Shown in pieces: positions 24,745-34,132 of a DNA stretch of 64,000 nt. Location of the stretch: IMG/VR virus record IMGVR_UViG_3300032046_000014, positions 1 to 64,000 of that record, one strand, 5' to 3'. Both the position numbers and the translations under genes were made by a program. Each line of letters begins with the position of its first letter. Positions within the stretch are counted from its first letter, which is position 1. The DNA comes from a virus. Under the pieces are notes generated by a model that was given only the letters and a program-made list of their open reading frames with translations, did no database searches and was not told the DNA's origin.

Positions 24745-24942
24745 ATGCCAATTCCACAGTTAACATGCCCAAAATGCGACAGCTCTCTCGAACAGGAAAT
24801 CCGCGTTTCAAAAATGACCCATATCGTCAAAAATCCGAAGAGATCTACCAAAACCAAACGTGGTTACGTCTATCACTGTCTTCGCTGCAAGACATACTAC
24901 AAACCTGCCATGGCTCTAGTCGAGTGTGTCATAGTCGAATGA
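24745..24942 (+). CDS. zinc-ribbon protein
   Basis: A 65-residue protein with CPKCDSSL and CLRC pairs flanking a basic segment (KNPKRSTKTKRGYVYH). Its stop overlaps the next start (ATGA at 24939). Function unknown. Confidence 0.65.
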   Translation: MPIPQLTCPKCDSSLEQEIRVSKMTHIVKNPKRSTKTKRGYVYHCLRCKTYYKPAMALVECVIVE

Positions 24943-25538
24943 CTCTGTCGCCAGCTTTGATGATGCTCATACCGATTCTGATTGTTCTCGTAACAGCATA
25001 CTTCTTACATGAACTGTATATCATCATCAGAAAACTCTCGGCTTTCCAGCTTTCTAGCAGTTGGATAAAAATAGGCACCATAATCCTAGCATTCGCCTTG
25101 GCTGCAGTCTCAGGTATGATGGTGTATCAAAGCACTTTTGAAATATTCGCCGCGTCGATGCTGCTTGTCCCTTCACAAGGAACAATAAAAACTGCTGGCC
25201 TTGACTTTGGAGTATACTGGGACATCACAGGAACTCAGCCCGTGACTTCTGTTGATTGGGGCACATTGAGCCCGGGAGACCACAAAACCGTGACTTTCTG
25301 GGTGAAAAATCAGGCTGCAATCCCGATTTATTGTGGTGCACAGCCGGACAGTGGAACATGGCAGCCTGCAACTGCAAGCAATTATCTTACGTTGAGCTGG
25401 ACCTTTGGCACAAAGTCGCTGGGAGTCTCTATGCTTCGACGCATCAACATGACTCTTACCGTGAGCCCGACCATTAAGGACATCACAATTTTCAGTTTCA
25501 CCATAATAGTCAACGCGCAAGAAACTCCTCTCAGCTGA
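24939..25538 (+). CDS. membrane-anchored exported beta-sandwich protein
   Basis: A 199-residue protein from ATG 24939 (ATGA overlap with the zinc ribbon); the longer frame above is out of phase with that gene. Two transmembrane helices lie at about residues 8-28 and 45-65 (IGTIILAFALAAVSGMMVYQ). The exported domain has VDWGTLSPGDHKTVTF and long strands, and follows the same plan as the protein at 4076-4564. It may sit on the host surface during infection or in the virion. No family name recognised. Confidence 0.55.
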   Translation: MTLSPALMMLIPILIVLVTAYFLHELYIIIRKLSAFQLSSSWIKIGTIILAFALAAVSGMMVYQSTFEIFAASMLLVPSQGTIKTAGLDFGVYWDITGTQPVTSVDWGTLSPGDHKTVTFWVKNQAAIPIYCGAQPDSGTWQPATASNYLTLSWTFGTKSLGVSMLRRINMTLTVSPTIKDITIFSFTIIVNAQETPLS

Positions 25539-25588
25539 AACCCCACAAATGTTATTTAGTCCCACAGAAGAAGAATAGTTTGACCATT

Positions 25589-25978
25589 ATGCCATCGTTA
25601 TGGTTCTGGATAGTCCTATGGCTATGCATTCTAGCAATAGTCATAATTGCTATCTGGTTCGGGAAGCATGTCTCTGTGCCGACGATAACCGTAAACACAA
25701 ACAAGGACAGTTACGCCAGGAACGAAGTTGTACAAATCACAGGCACGGTAAAGCAGGGGGCCACCCCCCTTCCAGGAAAGACGGTCAAACTGGCAATCCA
25801 AGGGCCGGGACCTGATGCTTGGTCTTTGCCCGACGCGACCACGGATTCCAACGGCTTATTCAGTACAAGCTGGACCGTCCCCGCTGACGCTGCAAACGGA
25901 GATTATACCCTGAATGTTTCGTGTTTAGGTTCGTCGGCTAGTAAGACCTTCAGACCGGACCAGATGGCAATCAACTAA
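25589..25978 (+). CDS. membrane-anchored Ig-like (macroglobulin MG2-type) protein
   Basis: A 129-residue protein. Residues 2-23 form a signal anchor (LWFWIVLWLCILAIVIIAI). The exported part is a single Ig-like domain of the A2M/MG2 kind: TVNTNKDSYARNEVVQITGT, GATPLPGKTVKL, TTDSNGLFSTSW, NGDYTLNVSC. Such domains are common in archaeal surface proteins. Third exported beta-sandwich protein of the window, and close to the second. A start at 25580 (TTG) is possible. Confidence 0.65.
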   Translation: MPSLWFWIVLWLCILAIVIIAIWFGKHVSVPTITVNTNKDSYARNEVVQITGTVKQGATPLPGKTVKLAIQGPGPDAWSLPDATTDSNGLFSTSWTVPADAANGDYTLNVSCLGSSASKTFRPDQMAIN

Positions 25979-26022
25979 AGGTATAAACTCCATCGAACAA
26001 AAAAAGAAGGGAGTTACTGAGT

Positions 26023-26316
26023 TTACTCTTCTTCTATGTAGGCTTCGATTTTGGCGAGCAGTTTCAGTATGGATTTCGAGAGCATCATTAGTGTCCCGAT
26101 GATGAGGATGAACACTGTCAGGATGATCCAGTTCACCCATGTCATCATGGTAGCGGTTTCAGCTTGCAGTGCAGGCACTACGACGTATGCTCCGTAGAGA
26201 AAGTTAAGTGCCAAGCCGAAGATCGTCCAGAGCAGTAGAATCAGTGTTTTCAAGCCTTTAGGGATTCCTTTTCCATTTTCTGACAAAATGATCCCTGAAG
26301 AACCATCGTGTAGCAT
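26023..26316 (-). CDS. two-helix membrane protein
   Basis: A 97-residue protein with transmembrane helices at about residues 22-48 (LKTLILLLWTIFGLALNFLY) and 58-82 (WVNWIILTVFILIIGTLMML), then an acidic/basic tail. The size and plan would fit a holin, as does the protein at 4610-4939; only one or neither may act so. It converges with the Ig-like gene. Confidence 0.5.
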   Translation of the reverse strand: MLHDGSSGIILSENGKGIPKGLKTLILLLWTIFGLALNFLYGAYVVVPALQAETATMMTWVNWIILTVFILIIGTLMMLSKSILKLLAKIEAYIEEE

Positions 26317-26440
26317 CTATTTAACTTTTGTTGAGCAACCATAGGGTTTTGCGGGAAAACGAAAAGAGTCTATTATTCCGTTCACTGTTCTGAGAAACGC
26401 AAAACTTATATCATGAATATACGTTTTATCATTTGGTGAA

Positions 26441-26710
26441 ATGATGCTGCTTAACACAGACCTTGTCCGAGAAGTAGTGAATGAACTTATTAAAGAGGAT
26501 CGAGAGTTTCATTCAACCGAATTGGCTGAAGCATTGGGCAAAAGGATTGGTATGGTCATAAAAGTAGATACCGCCAGATACTGGGCGAACAAGTTCACTC
26601 TTGATGGGTTGCTTGAGAGACGCCCGATCAATAAAAAACTTCGAGTCTACCGCAGAAGAAAAGGCATAGATCTTTCTTCATCATTGACAGTTCAGAAACC
26701 ATCTAATTAA
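26441..26710 (+). CDS. winged-helix protein ending in one fibre-type repeat
   Basis: An 89-residue protein. Residues 5-75 form a winged helix (REVVNELIKEDREFHSTELA, then WANKFTLDGLLERRPINKKL). The last 14 residues (IDLSSSLTVQKPSN) match the 14-residue repeat of the fibre proteins, which is unexpected for a DNA-binding protein. It converges with the tail fibre gene and overlaps its end by 4 nt. A TATA-like AACTTATATC lies 30 nt upstream. Probably a regulator of the tail region. Confidence 0.6.
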   Translation: MMLLNTDLVREVVNELIKEDREFHSTELAEALGKRIGMVIKVDTARYWANKFTLDGLLERRPINKKLRVYRRRKGIDLSSSLTVQKPSN

Positions 26711-28920
26711 CTATCAGTGTAACCCTTATATAATCCTTTGACGAAATGCAGAGTTCTTGTTCCACCGCCAACCTTTGCGACATCTACATCTCCATCCCAT
26801 CCGTCAAGCCTCGCATCTGGAACAGTGCCGCTGCTGAGATCGGATGCGCTCAAATCAACATTATGCACTGCCCTAGCAGAACTGATTATTTCCGTTCCCT
26901 GTATCTGCAATGAGCTCGCATTCACTACAGCTGAAGAAGCATCTAACGTCGTGATTATTACAAGCGTATTGAATTTGCCGCTATAACCACGTATGTAAGA
27001 CCATCTATAACTATCATTCCCCAATGCTCTAGCATTATCTGTAAGGGGCAACCAATCAGCATTGACGCCGGCAAGAACTTGAAGCTGATTAAATCTTCCT
27101 GTTTCCGCTCTGATCATCGACCAGCGATAATCATCCTTGCCTAAAGAATAGACATTATCCACACCTGGATAGAGAGACTCGAAAACCTTGCCATAAAGGT
27201 AGAGGTCCATCAGATGAAGTTCTTTCCATCTACGCGGGGGCATTCCCAAATCAAAAGTTTCGTCGCTGTCGGGTATGAAATCATTAGCGGAAGCAATAAC
27301 GGGCGCGTTAAGAAGGATTTTGCTGTTCGCAGCGAGAAGAAGTTCGCCGTAGAGCCGTGGATTCTGCAGTGTGAGCAGATTTCCCGTGTACATTAGCACT
27401 GTCTGCGGAGTTTCTTCTGTATCCTTGAAAGCTAGATATCCCGAGTTCTCGAAAGTCAGCACTCCTCTAAACGCCATGTCCATTATGTATAAGCGTCGCC
27501 AGTAGGCGTCCTCACGTCCCAGATCATACATATCGCCTGCCAGAGGCACTATATTATAACAGTCGAATTCTGTTCCCCATTTGGCTTGAAACTCCATTCT
27601 TGAATCAGTTACATTCCAGAGTTTGAAAGCGTCAATTCCTAATGCGATGACTACGGTTTTTCCGCCGGGAGCCGCGTTTCTCAGTCTGAAAATGTCCGTG
27701 GTGGTTGCTGTTATGTCAACAGTATTCGGTGTTCCACGGCTGTTATCGTCAACAATCAGTCGAGGAATGATTTTCAATCCTCTTGACTGGTCGCTCTGGG
27801 CTGGACTGTCAGCTCTCATGAAGGTGAGATTTTGATTATCAATTAGTTCCGTGTATGGTGGTGGCGGATGGCCTGCGCCAACATCAAAGTCAGCATGGCA
27901 GTCTTGGAGAATGTTGCTTTTGCTTTCTTTTCCTGCTGCTTGATACCAGCTGCTTTCTTTTGTGCCGATCCAGCTGGCATCATGCTCGTCGAAAAGGTCT
28001 ATTCCTATGAGGTAATGAGTCCATTCAATGTCTAAGAATCTGTGTTGGCAGTTGTATCCGTGGATTCTGATGAAGAACGCATTGTAGGGTGCTTCGTCAT
28101 TGCTTTGATTGCCAACTTTGATGGCTGCATTTGTGGTTTTGGAGATTACAATGTCGTCTCCCCAACACCAGTCACACTGACAGTCAATAGCGGTTGCTAT
28201 CTGGTATTCTCCTTCTATTCGAATATTTTTTAATTCTTTAGAATTTCCCTTCAAAGAACTATAGGCCAGATTGATTGCGCTTTCGCTTGCATATCCGGTG
28301 AGGGCTATTACTTTCAGTTGAGCAAAGTCACAGTTGCCAACGCGAATGTGGCCTTTGGCTGAGGTATTCGTGTTTTTGATGGCAATATTTTCTATGTCAA
28401 CATTATTCTTTTTTCCGCTTTCAGTCTTTTCTCTTATTGCATAGTCTGTACCGGTGTAGGTGATGTTCGGTATTATGGTTCCGCCGCCGCCTAGCACAGT
28501 ATTGCTCAAGATTAGGATGTTGTCCTTCCATAGAATCGGCGCATTGGTTATAATTGGATCGCGTATGAACAGTATCCCATAGGACATCCGATTGATACAA
28601 GCATTTGCAACTGCAGCTGCATCTGTTCCATCGATTCCGCCTTCATTGTCTGCTCCTCCAAATTCAAGTCGAAGTGCTTCACCATTTATCCCACAGTAAT
28701 AACCGCCTTCTTCGATGAGTAAATAGGATTCTGCAATCATACTATATGTTGTCATATCCCCGATTTTTCCCACTACTTCAGGCCGGTTGGAGTCAGCATC
28801 GCTGAAAATCAGTGCAAGTTGATCGCCTGGAATGAAGTCTGCTTCGCTCTGAACTCTATAATCCGTGTATGGAGCCGTATTGACCTTGCTGCGATAGACT
28901 CTTACAGTATAGGTTTTCAT
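26707..28920 (-). CDS. receptor-binding tail fibre (beta-helix)
   Basis: A 737-residue protein, the last gene of the tail module. Residues about 90-350 are a right-handed beta helix (NILILSNTVLGGGGTIIPNI, KNNVDIENIAIKN). Residues about 450-640 hold four units with the pattern L-G-(x4-6)-RW-x2-L/I (YDLGREDAYWRRLY, FDLGMPPRRWKEL, YSLGKDDYRWSMI, RALGNDSYRWSYI), typical of trimeric phage fibres. Ends with ARLDGWDGDVDVAKVGG. It is the likely host-recognition protein and starts 4 nt inside the hub gene end. Confidence 0.75.
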   Translation of the reverse strand: MKTYTVRVYRSKVNTAPYTDYRVQSEADFIPGDQLALIFSDADSNRPEVVGKIGDMTTYSMIAESYLLIEEGGYYCGINGEALRLEFGGADNEGGIDGTDAAAVANACINRMSYGILFIRDPIITNAPILWKDNILILSNTVLGGGGTIIPNITYTGTDYAIREKTESGKKNNVDIENIAIKNTNTSAKGHIRVGNCDFAQLKVIALTGYASESAINLAYSSLKGNSKELKNIRIEGEYQIATAIDCQCDWCWGDDIVISKTTNAAIKVGNQSNDEAPYNAFFIRIHGYNCQHRFLDIEWTHYLIGIDLFDEHDASWIGTKESSWYQAAGKESKSNILQDCHADFDVGAGHPPPPYTELIDNQNLTFMRADSPAQSDQSRGLKIIPRLIVDDNSRGTPNTVDITATTTDIFRLRNAAPGGKTVVIALGIDAFKLWNVTDSRMEFQAKWGTEFDCYNIVPLAGDMYDLGREDAYWRRLYIMDMAFRGVLTFENSGYLAFKDTEETPQTVLMYTGNLLTLQNPRLYGELLLAANSKILLNAPVIASANDFIPDSDETFDLGMPPRRWKELHLMDLYLYGKVFESLYPGVDNVYSLGKDDYRWSMIRAETGRFNQLQVLAGVNADWLPLTDNARALGNDSYRWSYIRGYSGKFNTLVIITTLDASSAVVNASSLQIQGTEIISSARAVHNVDLSASDLSSGTVPDARLDGWDGDVDVAKVGGGTRTLHFVKGLYKGYTDS

Positions 28921-30740
28921 GGCAGGACCTCTCCTACCGCCGGGAACATTGCTTTTGAATCCTGCAGACTCTGTGTTCCAGTCTGGCCTTTAGCAATGTC
29001 TGTGAAGACTCCGGACAACAGGTTTGGACTTATTACCTGCGTGAACCTTCTCAACACCAGCTCCTGAATGTACCCATCTGGTCCAAGCTTATCAATGACG
29101 CCTGTTAGAAAGTAGGTGCCAGCAAGACCTGTAATACCATCATCTGTGAAGTTGCAGGCACTACCAGGCAGCAACTCCGGATCCCCGATGACTGTAATTC
29201 TAATTTCATTCTCGGGATAAAGCAGTTTGAACAATGTCGAATAGGAAAGTACATCACAGTAAATTGGACTTTTCAATGTGCCATCTGTGATTATGGTTTG
29301 TTTTCGCCCATATCTTGCTTGGAAGTTTAGATCAAAACAGGGATTAGTTTGTCCTGAAGGAAATAATGTTGGACTGTTCGTGTCCGCAATAGAATATGCG
29401 CCCTCACCATAAACGGCAACTCTGTTCCGCATCGGAACCCCAGTGACTCTAACTTGCAAGCTTACGATGTCGATGCCCCACTTTTTAACTGCTGGCTTAA
29501 TAATTTCGGTGCTGAGCACGGGTCCCCATGCCAGAGGGAAATCAAAGTTGATGCCTCCTCCCGCTGGATTAATTGTTACCTTACCTGTAACCAAATCTAC
29601 AGCTGTAGCTTGAACCATGTCTGCATAAGCCGGAACCATTCCAGGCTTATTGGCACAGATGAATAATGTTTCACCAACCCAACTTGAGAATAATATTGGG
29701 TCTTTAACATAGAGATAAGAATTACCGGCAGTTATGGGCTGCACAACTGCGCTGATGCGAATATGATCCTTCCACATCAATGTTGGAGTACCATAATGCT
29801 CGCCAGAATCCATCCAATAATACATTTTGTAGAGGCTGCTGATTTTCTCTATGGCTTCCAGAATCGTGGAATCATTGAATGGTAAATATGATACCCATGG
29901 ATTCCAAGCCCAGTACGCCCAGTTTGGTGAGCCCAGCCCAGCTGTGGATAAACCTGCTCTGGTGCCGATGAGATCTTCCATCATGTCTTGCGGGTACATA
30001 TCTATGTAAGTGCCGTCGAAGTTTGTGCCTTCTGCAAGCTTCGCCATATAGTCGCGGCCTGTCACCCGGACCGTGCTGCCTCCGCCTTTGGTGACTGTAT
30101 AGTCTACAGTGTCGATTAGGCCCCATAATCTGATGGTGTTTACGCCGTTATAGCCTATGTATATTTTGACGTTGCGGAAATAGTCAAAGACGGGCTGCTC
30201 CCATGGGCCAACTAAAGCATTTTGTCCGTCTCGGTTGTCGAAGGTCATGTCAAAGGAAGCAGCTTGGCCGCCGAACTGACGTTCTATATTAAGTTCGATG
30301 AGGCCAACTGGTTCGACATACACGCCTATCTCGTTTGCAACAAGCACCTGCCATGATGGTTTCTGGAAGACTGTTGTGTCTGGAAGAAGTAAAAAGTCAA
30401 TTCGGAAAGGAATCTGGCGTTCATAATATTTGATTTGTTCAGCTGAGAATTCCAGTTCCGTGATGACGGCATTTTCGCCCCCGTAATATGTTGGCGTTAC
30501 AAGCTTGGCAACTGTGCCGTTTACCCATGCTATTTCCAGTTGGTTCATCACGGTCTCAGCGTCTGTGCCTGAGAGAATTCCTTCTAAACTTACTTTGACA
30601 AGGTGCCGCTGCTTGCTTTCCAGCGTCTGTCCAATTCCAAGAATGTTTTTGCGAGCTACAGACCGCATGTACGTTCTAATCATGCTTTCTGGATTAATAG
30701 GAAAAGTGATACTTCCGAATTTTGTTTGAGTCAAGACCAT
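28917..30740 (-). CDS. baseplate hub / tail protein
   Basis: A 607-residue protein between the tail fibre and the tape-measure region. The N-terminal part (QTKFGSITFPINPESMIRTY) is like the distal-tail/DNA-circulation type; the middle (WGLIDTVDYTVTKGGGSTVR, then VTGRDYMAKLAEG) has the pattern of gpD/Mu gp44-type hub proteins; the C-terminus has EIRITVIGDPELLPGSACNF, like the OB part of hubs. It starts in overlap with a 20-residue ORF. A fused Dit plus hub is likely. Confidence 0.7.
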   Translation of the reverse strand: MVLTQTKFGSITFPINPESMIRTYMRSVARKNILGIGQTLESKQRHLVKVSLEGILSGTDAETVMNQLEIAWVNGTVAKLVTPTYYGGENAVITELEFSAEQIKYYERQIPFRIDFLLLPDTTVFQKPSWQVLVANEIGVYVEPVGLIELNIERQFGGQAASFDMTFDNRDGQNALVGPWEQPVFDYFRNVKIYIGYNGVNTIRLWGLIDTVDYTVTKGGGSTVRVTGRDYMAKLAEGTNFDGTYIDMYPQDMMEDLIGTRAGLSTAGLGSPNWAYWAWNPWVSYLPFNDSTILEAIEKISSLYKMYYWMDSGEHYGTPTLMWKDHIRISAVVQPITAGNSYLYVKDPILFSSWVGETLFICANKPGMVPAYADMVQATAVDLVTGKVTINPAGGGINFDFPLAWGPVLSTEIIKPAVKKWGIDIVSLQVRVTGVPMRNRVAVYGEGAYSIADTNSPTLFPSGQTNPCFDLNFQARYGRKQTIITDGTLKSPIYCDVLSYSTLFKLLYPENEIRITVIGDPELLPGSACNFTDDGITGLAGTYFLTGVIDKLGPDGYIQELVLRRFTQVISPNLLSGVFTDIAKGQTGTQSLQDSKAMFPAVGEVLP

Positions 30741-30802
30741 TAGGTAATCTCCACCAGCGCGCGCCGCAGTCTTATTCTGGATAGATAACTTACGTCCGTC
30801 AT
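30740..30802 (-). CDS. 20-residue coupled leader ORF
   Basis: A short ORF (MTDVSYLSRIRLRRALVEIT) with GGAGTG 7 nt before its ATG; its TAA overlaps the ATG of the hub gene (TAATG). It could serve only to couple translation. Low confidence because it is so short. Confidence 0.35.
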   Translation of the reverse strand: MTDVSYLSRIRLRRALVEIT

Positions 30803-30805
30803 GTT

Positions 30806-31411
30806 TTACACTCCGTAAATGTAAGTATCATCTATATTGCCGCAATAATGGGTTGCGTACGAATAATATCCATAGACTCTTATTCCTACTCTTCCCCCTA
30901 TCGTCTTCCAGAGATTAAGAGTATCATAATAATCAAAGAGGGATGTCCAAACAGAGCCATTATAGTATTCTGCTCTTATTACCAGACCAACAGCATCATT
31001 CCACCAAGTAATTCTTACATTGGTCCAGTTTGAGTCTATAGTATAAAGAGTTTTAACAGTAGTACCAAGTTGAGTTTGAATTCCAGCAACCACTTTGTAA
31101 CAAGCGGCTTGTAAGCCATAACCACTAAGATAATTATAAGGAGAAAACTGCACATAATAATAGTTGTTGTCATCTTGGTATCTAAAGACAATATTTATTT
31201 GTCCAGCGCCAGCTTCCTGTCTCCATTGCGTTTCCATTTTACCTTCTTTTACACTCGCTATTGGTACAATACCAATTTTTATTAGGGCAAGCACACTATC
31301 AGTTGTCCACTGCACATGATGATCTTCTCTTAAACTGCTTGGAGAAGAAACATAATGAACACTATCCAATACCCAATTGGTATTACTGAAATCCCAATTA
31401 CCTGTTGTCAT
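30806..31411 (-). CDS. LamG/concanavalin-like baseplate protein
   Basis: A 201-residue protein. Its strand pattern (GNWDFSNTNWVLDSVHYVSS, FRYQDDNNYYYVQFSPY, WTNVRITWWNDAVGLVIRAE) is that of LamG or 3-keto-disaccharide-hydrolase-type jelly rolls, which bind glycans in phage tails. Aromatic-rich. It may contact the cell envelope. ATG 31411 overlaps the previous stop. Confidence 0.6.
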   Translation of the reverse strand: MTTGNWDFSNTNWVLDSVHYVSSPSSLREDHHVQWTTDSVLALIKIGIVPIASVKEGKMETQWRQEAGAGQINIVFRYQDDNNYYYVQFSPYNYLSGYGLQAACYKVVAGIQTQLGTTVKTLYTIDSNWTNVRITWWNDAVGLVIRAEYYNGSVWTSLFDYYDTLNLWKTIGGRVGIRVYGYYSYATHYCGNIDDTYIYGV

Positions 31412-31941
31412 GTAGTCCAAGCCTCACTGAATATAACCGCAAATGTTGGTGGATTAAGATAGTTCCAGTCCTCTGAATAGAGGGGCGCGGCAAAGGTTGG
31501 AGGTCCATAGTTCCAAGGTTCATAATACTTGAGAGATGGTGGTGTGGGTTCGCTAATATCGATAGTCACTATTGTAATCGTTATTTCATAGTACACTTGA
31601 TATATGCTTGGAGGAGAATCACTTCCTATTCCTGCTATATGTTGCGGGGGGATTCCCTTCTTTTCAATTGATACAATGTTTGTGATTCGCACTGTTGCTT
31701 CTTCCTCAAAATCGGGAATATTCAAAACCATCAGAGTCTCAGCATCCCAAGCAGCAAGAAGATCATTCAACGTGTCAACAGTTACTTCTACACCTGTAAG
31801 AGTAACCTCCCTGTTTGTGCGACCCATCCAATGAGCATGGTCCGTGCCGTCTGGAATCTCAACAATGACTATATGTGAGGACATAGTTTTTCGCGGAGCT
31901 GGTCCTGCCAGAAAAGTATGCGCACCCAACGTGACTGTCAT
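31408..31941 (-). CDS. tail/baseplate protein, copy 2 of a tandem duplication
   Basis: A 177-residue protein whose first 125 residues are nearly the same as the whole 31938-32327 protein (VTLGAHTFLAGPAPRK, GTDHAHWMGRTNREVTLTG, GIPPQHIAGIGSDSP). The C-terminal 50 residues are extra, with repeated Trp/Pro motifs (KYYEPWNYGPPTFAAP, YSEDWNYLNPPTFAVI). It overlaps the first copy by 4 nt. Baseplate-type role inferred from position. Confidence 0.65.
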   Translation of the reverse strand: MTVTLGAHTFLAGPAPRKTMSSHIVIVEIPDGTDHAHWMGRTNREVTLTGVEVTVDTLNDLLAAWDAETLMVLNIPDFEEEATVRITNIVSIEKKGIPPQHIAGIGSDSPPSIYQVYYEITITIVTIDISEPTPPSLKYYEPWNYGPPTFAAPLYSEDWNYLNPPTFAVIFSEAWTT

Positions 31942-32327
31942 GTAGTCTTCACTACTGTAATCGTTATTTCGTAATAAACTTGGTATATGCTTGGCGGAGA
32001 ATCGCTGCCGATTCCCATTATGTGCTGTGGTGGAATTCCTTTCTTTTCTACCGATATAATATTTGTAATTCGAACGGTTGCTCCTTCTTCAAAATCGGGA
32101 ATATTTAGAACCAGTGAAGTTTCAGCATTCCAAGCAGTAAGAAGATCGTTCAATGTGTCGATGGTTACTTCTATGCCTGTGAGAGTGATTTCTTTGTTTG
32201 TGTGGCCCATCCAATGAACTCTATCTTCTCCGTCTGGGATCTCGATCATGCCTATGTGCGAAGACATGATTTTTCGTGGAGCCGGCCCGGCAAGAAAAGT
32301 ATGCGCACCTAGTGTGACTATAGACAT
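31938..32327 (-). CDS. tail/baseplate protein, copy 1 of a tandem duplication
   Basis: A 129-residue beta-rich protein with VTLGAHTFLAGPAPRKIMSS at its start and a SIYQVYYEITITVV end. Its near-duplicate follows directly. It starts 1 nt into the end of the tape-measure gene. Position between tape measure and hub fits a distal-tail type protein. Confidence 0.65.
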   Translation of the reverse strand: MSIVTLGAHTFLAGPAPRKIMSSHIGMIEIPDGEDRVHWMGHTNKEITLTGIEVTIDTLNDLLTAWNAETSLVLNIPDFEEGATVRITNIISVEKKGIPPQHIMGIGSDSPPSIYQVYYEITITVVKTT

Positions 32328-34129
32328 TAAGCTCCTCCTGGCACCCTTACTATTTCATTTTGAATATGTCGGCGAAGTCTCAAGGCAACAGTCCGCATGT
32401 CTTCCTCTCTGGCCACCTGTTGCACTTGGATGATAATATCGCCAAAACTGTAATGGTAAGTGATTTGCGATGGCTCAGTTGCACCTCCAAGCTCAGTTCT
32501 AGCTGCAGCATTAAGAATTGCCGCTGACTCGCCTATCTCATTTCCAATTGACATCAAACGGTCAGCTGGAGCCTCAACTCCTACAGGTGTGACTTTCTCG
32601 CCTTTACCAAGCACATAAGGACCCGGTTTGGAAACTTCTTCTATTCCGAATTGACCGCCTGGTAGTTTAAGGCCAGTTGCTGCCTCTATCGCCCGCCTCG
32701 AAGCCTGTTCATCACCACCAACCATTGCTCTAAGACCCGCCGCCGGTGCACCCAGTCCAGTTAGAACTTGGCCTGGCAAAGACTTTTTGAATTCTTCGTA
32801 GGCATATTGCCCTCCTCCTAGCCACCAATCCCAATAGCTTTGTTTATCAGGGTTCCATCCCGCTTTCTTTGCTGCTTCCTCACGATCTTTTTGCGCCTGA
32901 CCAGAAATCTCGGTACTAATACCATAGCCAATTACTGGTGCCATGGCCGCCATCATCCCTGCATAAGGCAACGTTCGAGCTCCAATACTCACTGCAGCTT
33001 CACCGACTCCTCCTCCTGCAGGTGCAAGACCCCCTAATGTTCCTCCTCCTCCGATCCCGCCTCCGATCCCGCCTGCGAGTCCCCCAAGCCCCCTGCAAGC
33101 AGCAAGACCGCCGCACGCCGCTGACAACAATCCTAGATTTGTAACGAGCATAATTACTTGTCCTGCCATTCCAACAACTTCTAACCCAAAGGCTATTCCT
33201 TGAAGTCTAGCTTCTTGCTCAGCAGCCGCGATTTTTTGCATGTCCGCAACTATGTCTCTGCGAGTGTTTTCAACAGTGTCTTTCCAGTCGCCCGTCAACT
33301 TGTTAAGTTTCTCTTGGTCAGTTGCTGTGTTCTTGAAGTCTTCCTGGATTCCTTTCGTAGCCATGTCAATAACAGAGTTCGCGTTCATTGCGAAAGTTCC
33401 AAGAGGGCCAAACTGTTCTGCGTTCCAGCCAATCTCTTCTCCGAGAGCTCGCCAGTTTGGAATTTGGCCATTCTTAATAGAATTCGTCAGCACGTTCATT
33501 ATTGCATTGATTTGTCCTAACGGTACGCCCATTTCTCGAGCTTTTTCTCCCCAGCTTATCAGAGAGCCTTCCCAGTTGGCAACTGCGGCTGCGGCTTCAT
33601 CGCTTTGCGGTCCGAATCTGCCAATGGCAATTATAGTGTCGCCTGTAGCGCGTCTCAGGTCATTGAATGCTGTTGGTGCAAGCACAGCAGCTTTGGCCAT
33701 GTTCTGAAGTTGAGTTGCTATCTGGAAAGTTATCTGACCAAGATCTTTGTCTACTCTGATGACTTCTCTTTGTTGGGCAGCTTGTCTTTTCAAGGAGTCT
33801 AGAAGTTGACTCTGATATTGGATAAGACGGATTTGCCAAACATTCCACTGCGTATACATGCCGATGACTTGGCGGCCGAGACTGCCGACGGTCATCATGG
33901 CACTCGCCATCTGGCTCAACGAAACACTAGCGGAGCGTGTGCTGCCTGTTAGAGCGCCTGCGGAACTGCCTGTCTTATTCAATGTTCCCTGAAATGCGAA
34001 TAGGTTCTGATTTGTTCCTTCCTTAACAACGTTGAATTGTTGAAGGGACTGCTGTGCTTTCAAAAAGTTTGAACTGAAATTACTTGTGTCAGCTACCAGA
34101 GTATAGCCAAGTTGAGGCCCTGCAGACAA
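32327..34129 (-). CDS. tail tape-measure protein
   Basis: A 600-residue protein placed directly after the chaperone and gp10-like genes, where phages keep the tape measure. It has the usual plan: helical N-terminus (FLKAQQSLQQFNVVKEGTNQ), a long helical middle, and a Gly/Ala hydrophobic region (LGGLAGGIGGGIGGGGTLGG) that could insert in the membrane. It is short for a siphovirus tape measure. Starts with TTG. Confidence 0.8.
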   Translation of the reverse strand: MSAGPQLGYTLVADTSNFSSNFLKAQQSLQQFNVVKEGTNQNLFAFQGTLNKTGSSAGALTGSTRSASVSLSQMASAMMTVGSLGRQVIGMYTQWNVWQIRLIQYQSQLLDSLKRQAAQQREVIRVDKDLGQITFQIATQLQNMAKAAVLAPTAFNDLRRATGDTIIAIGRFGPQSDEAAAAVANWEGSLISWGEKAREMGVPLGQINAIMNVLTNSIKNGQIPNWRALGEEIGWNAEQFGPLGTFAMNANSVIDMATKGIQEDFKNTATDQEKLNKLTGDWKDTVENTRRDIVADMQKIAAAEQEARLQGIAFGLEVVGMAGQVIMLVTNLGLLSAACGGLAACRGLGGLAGGIGGGIGGGGTLGGLAPAGGGVGEAAVSIGARTLPYAGMMAAMAPVIGYGISTEISGQAQKDREEAAKKAGWNPDKQSYWDWWLGGGQYAYEEFKKSLPGQVLTGLGAPAAGLRAMVGGDEQASRRAIEAATGLKLPGGQFGIEEVSKPGPYVLGKGEKVTPVGVEAPADRLMSIGNEIGESAAILNAAARTELGGATEPSQITYHYSFGDIIIQVQQVAREEDMRTVALRLRRHIQNEIVRVPGGA

Positions 34130-34132
34130 TTA

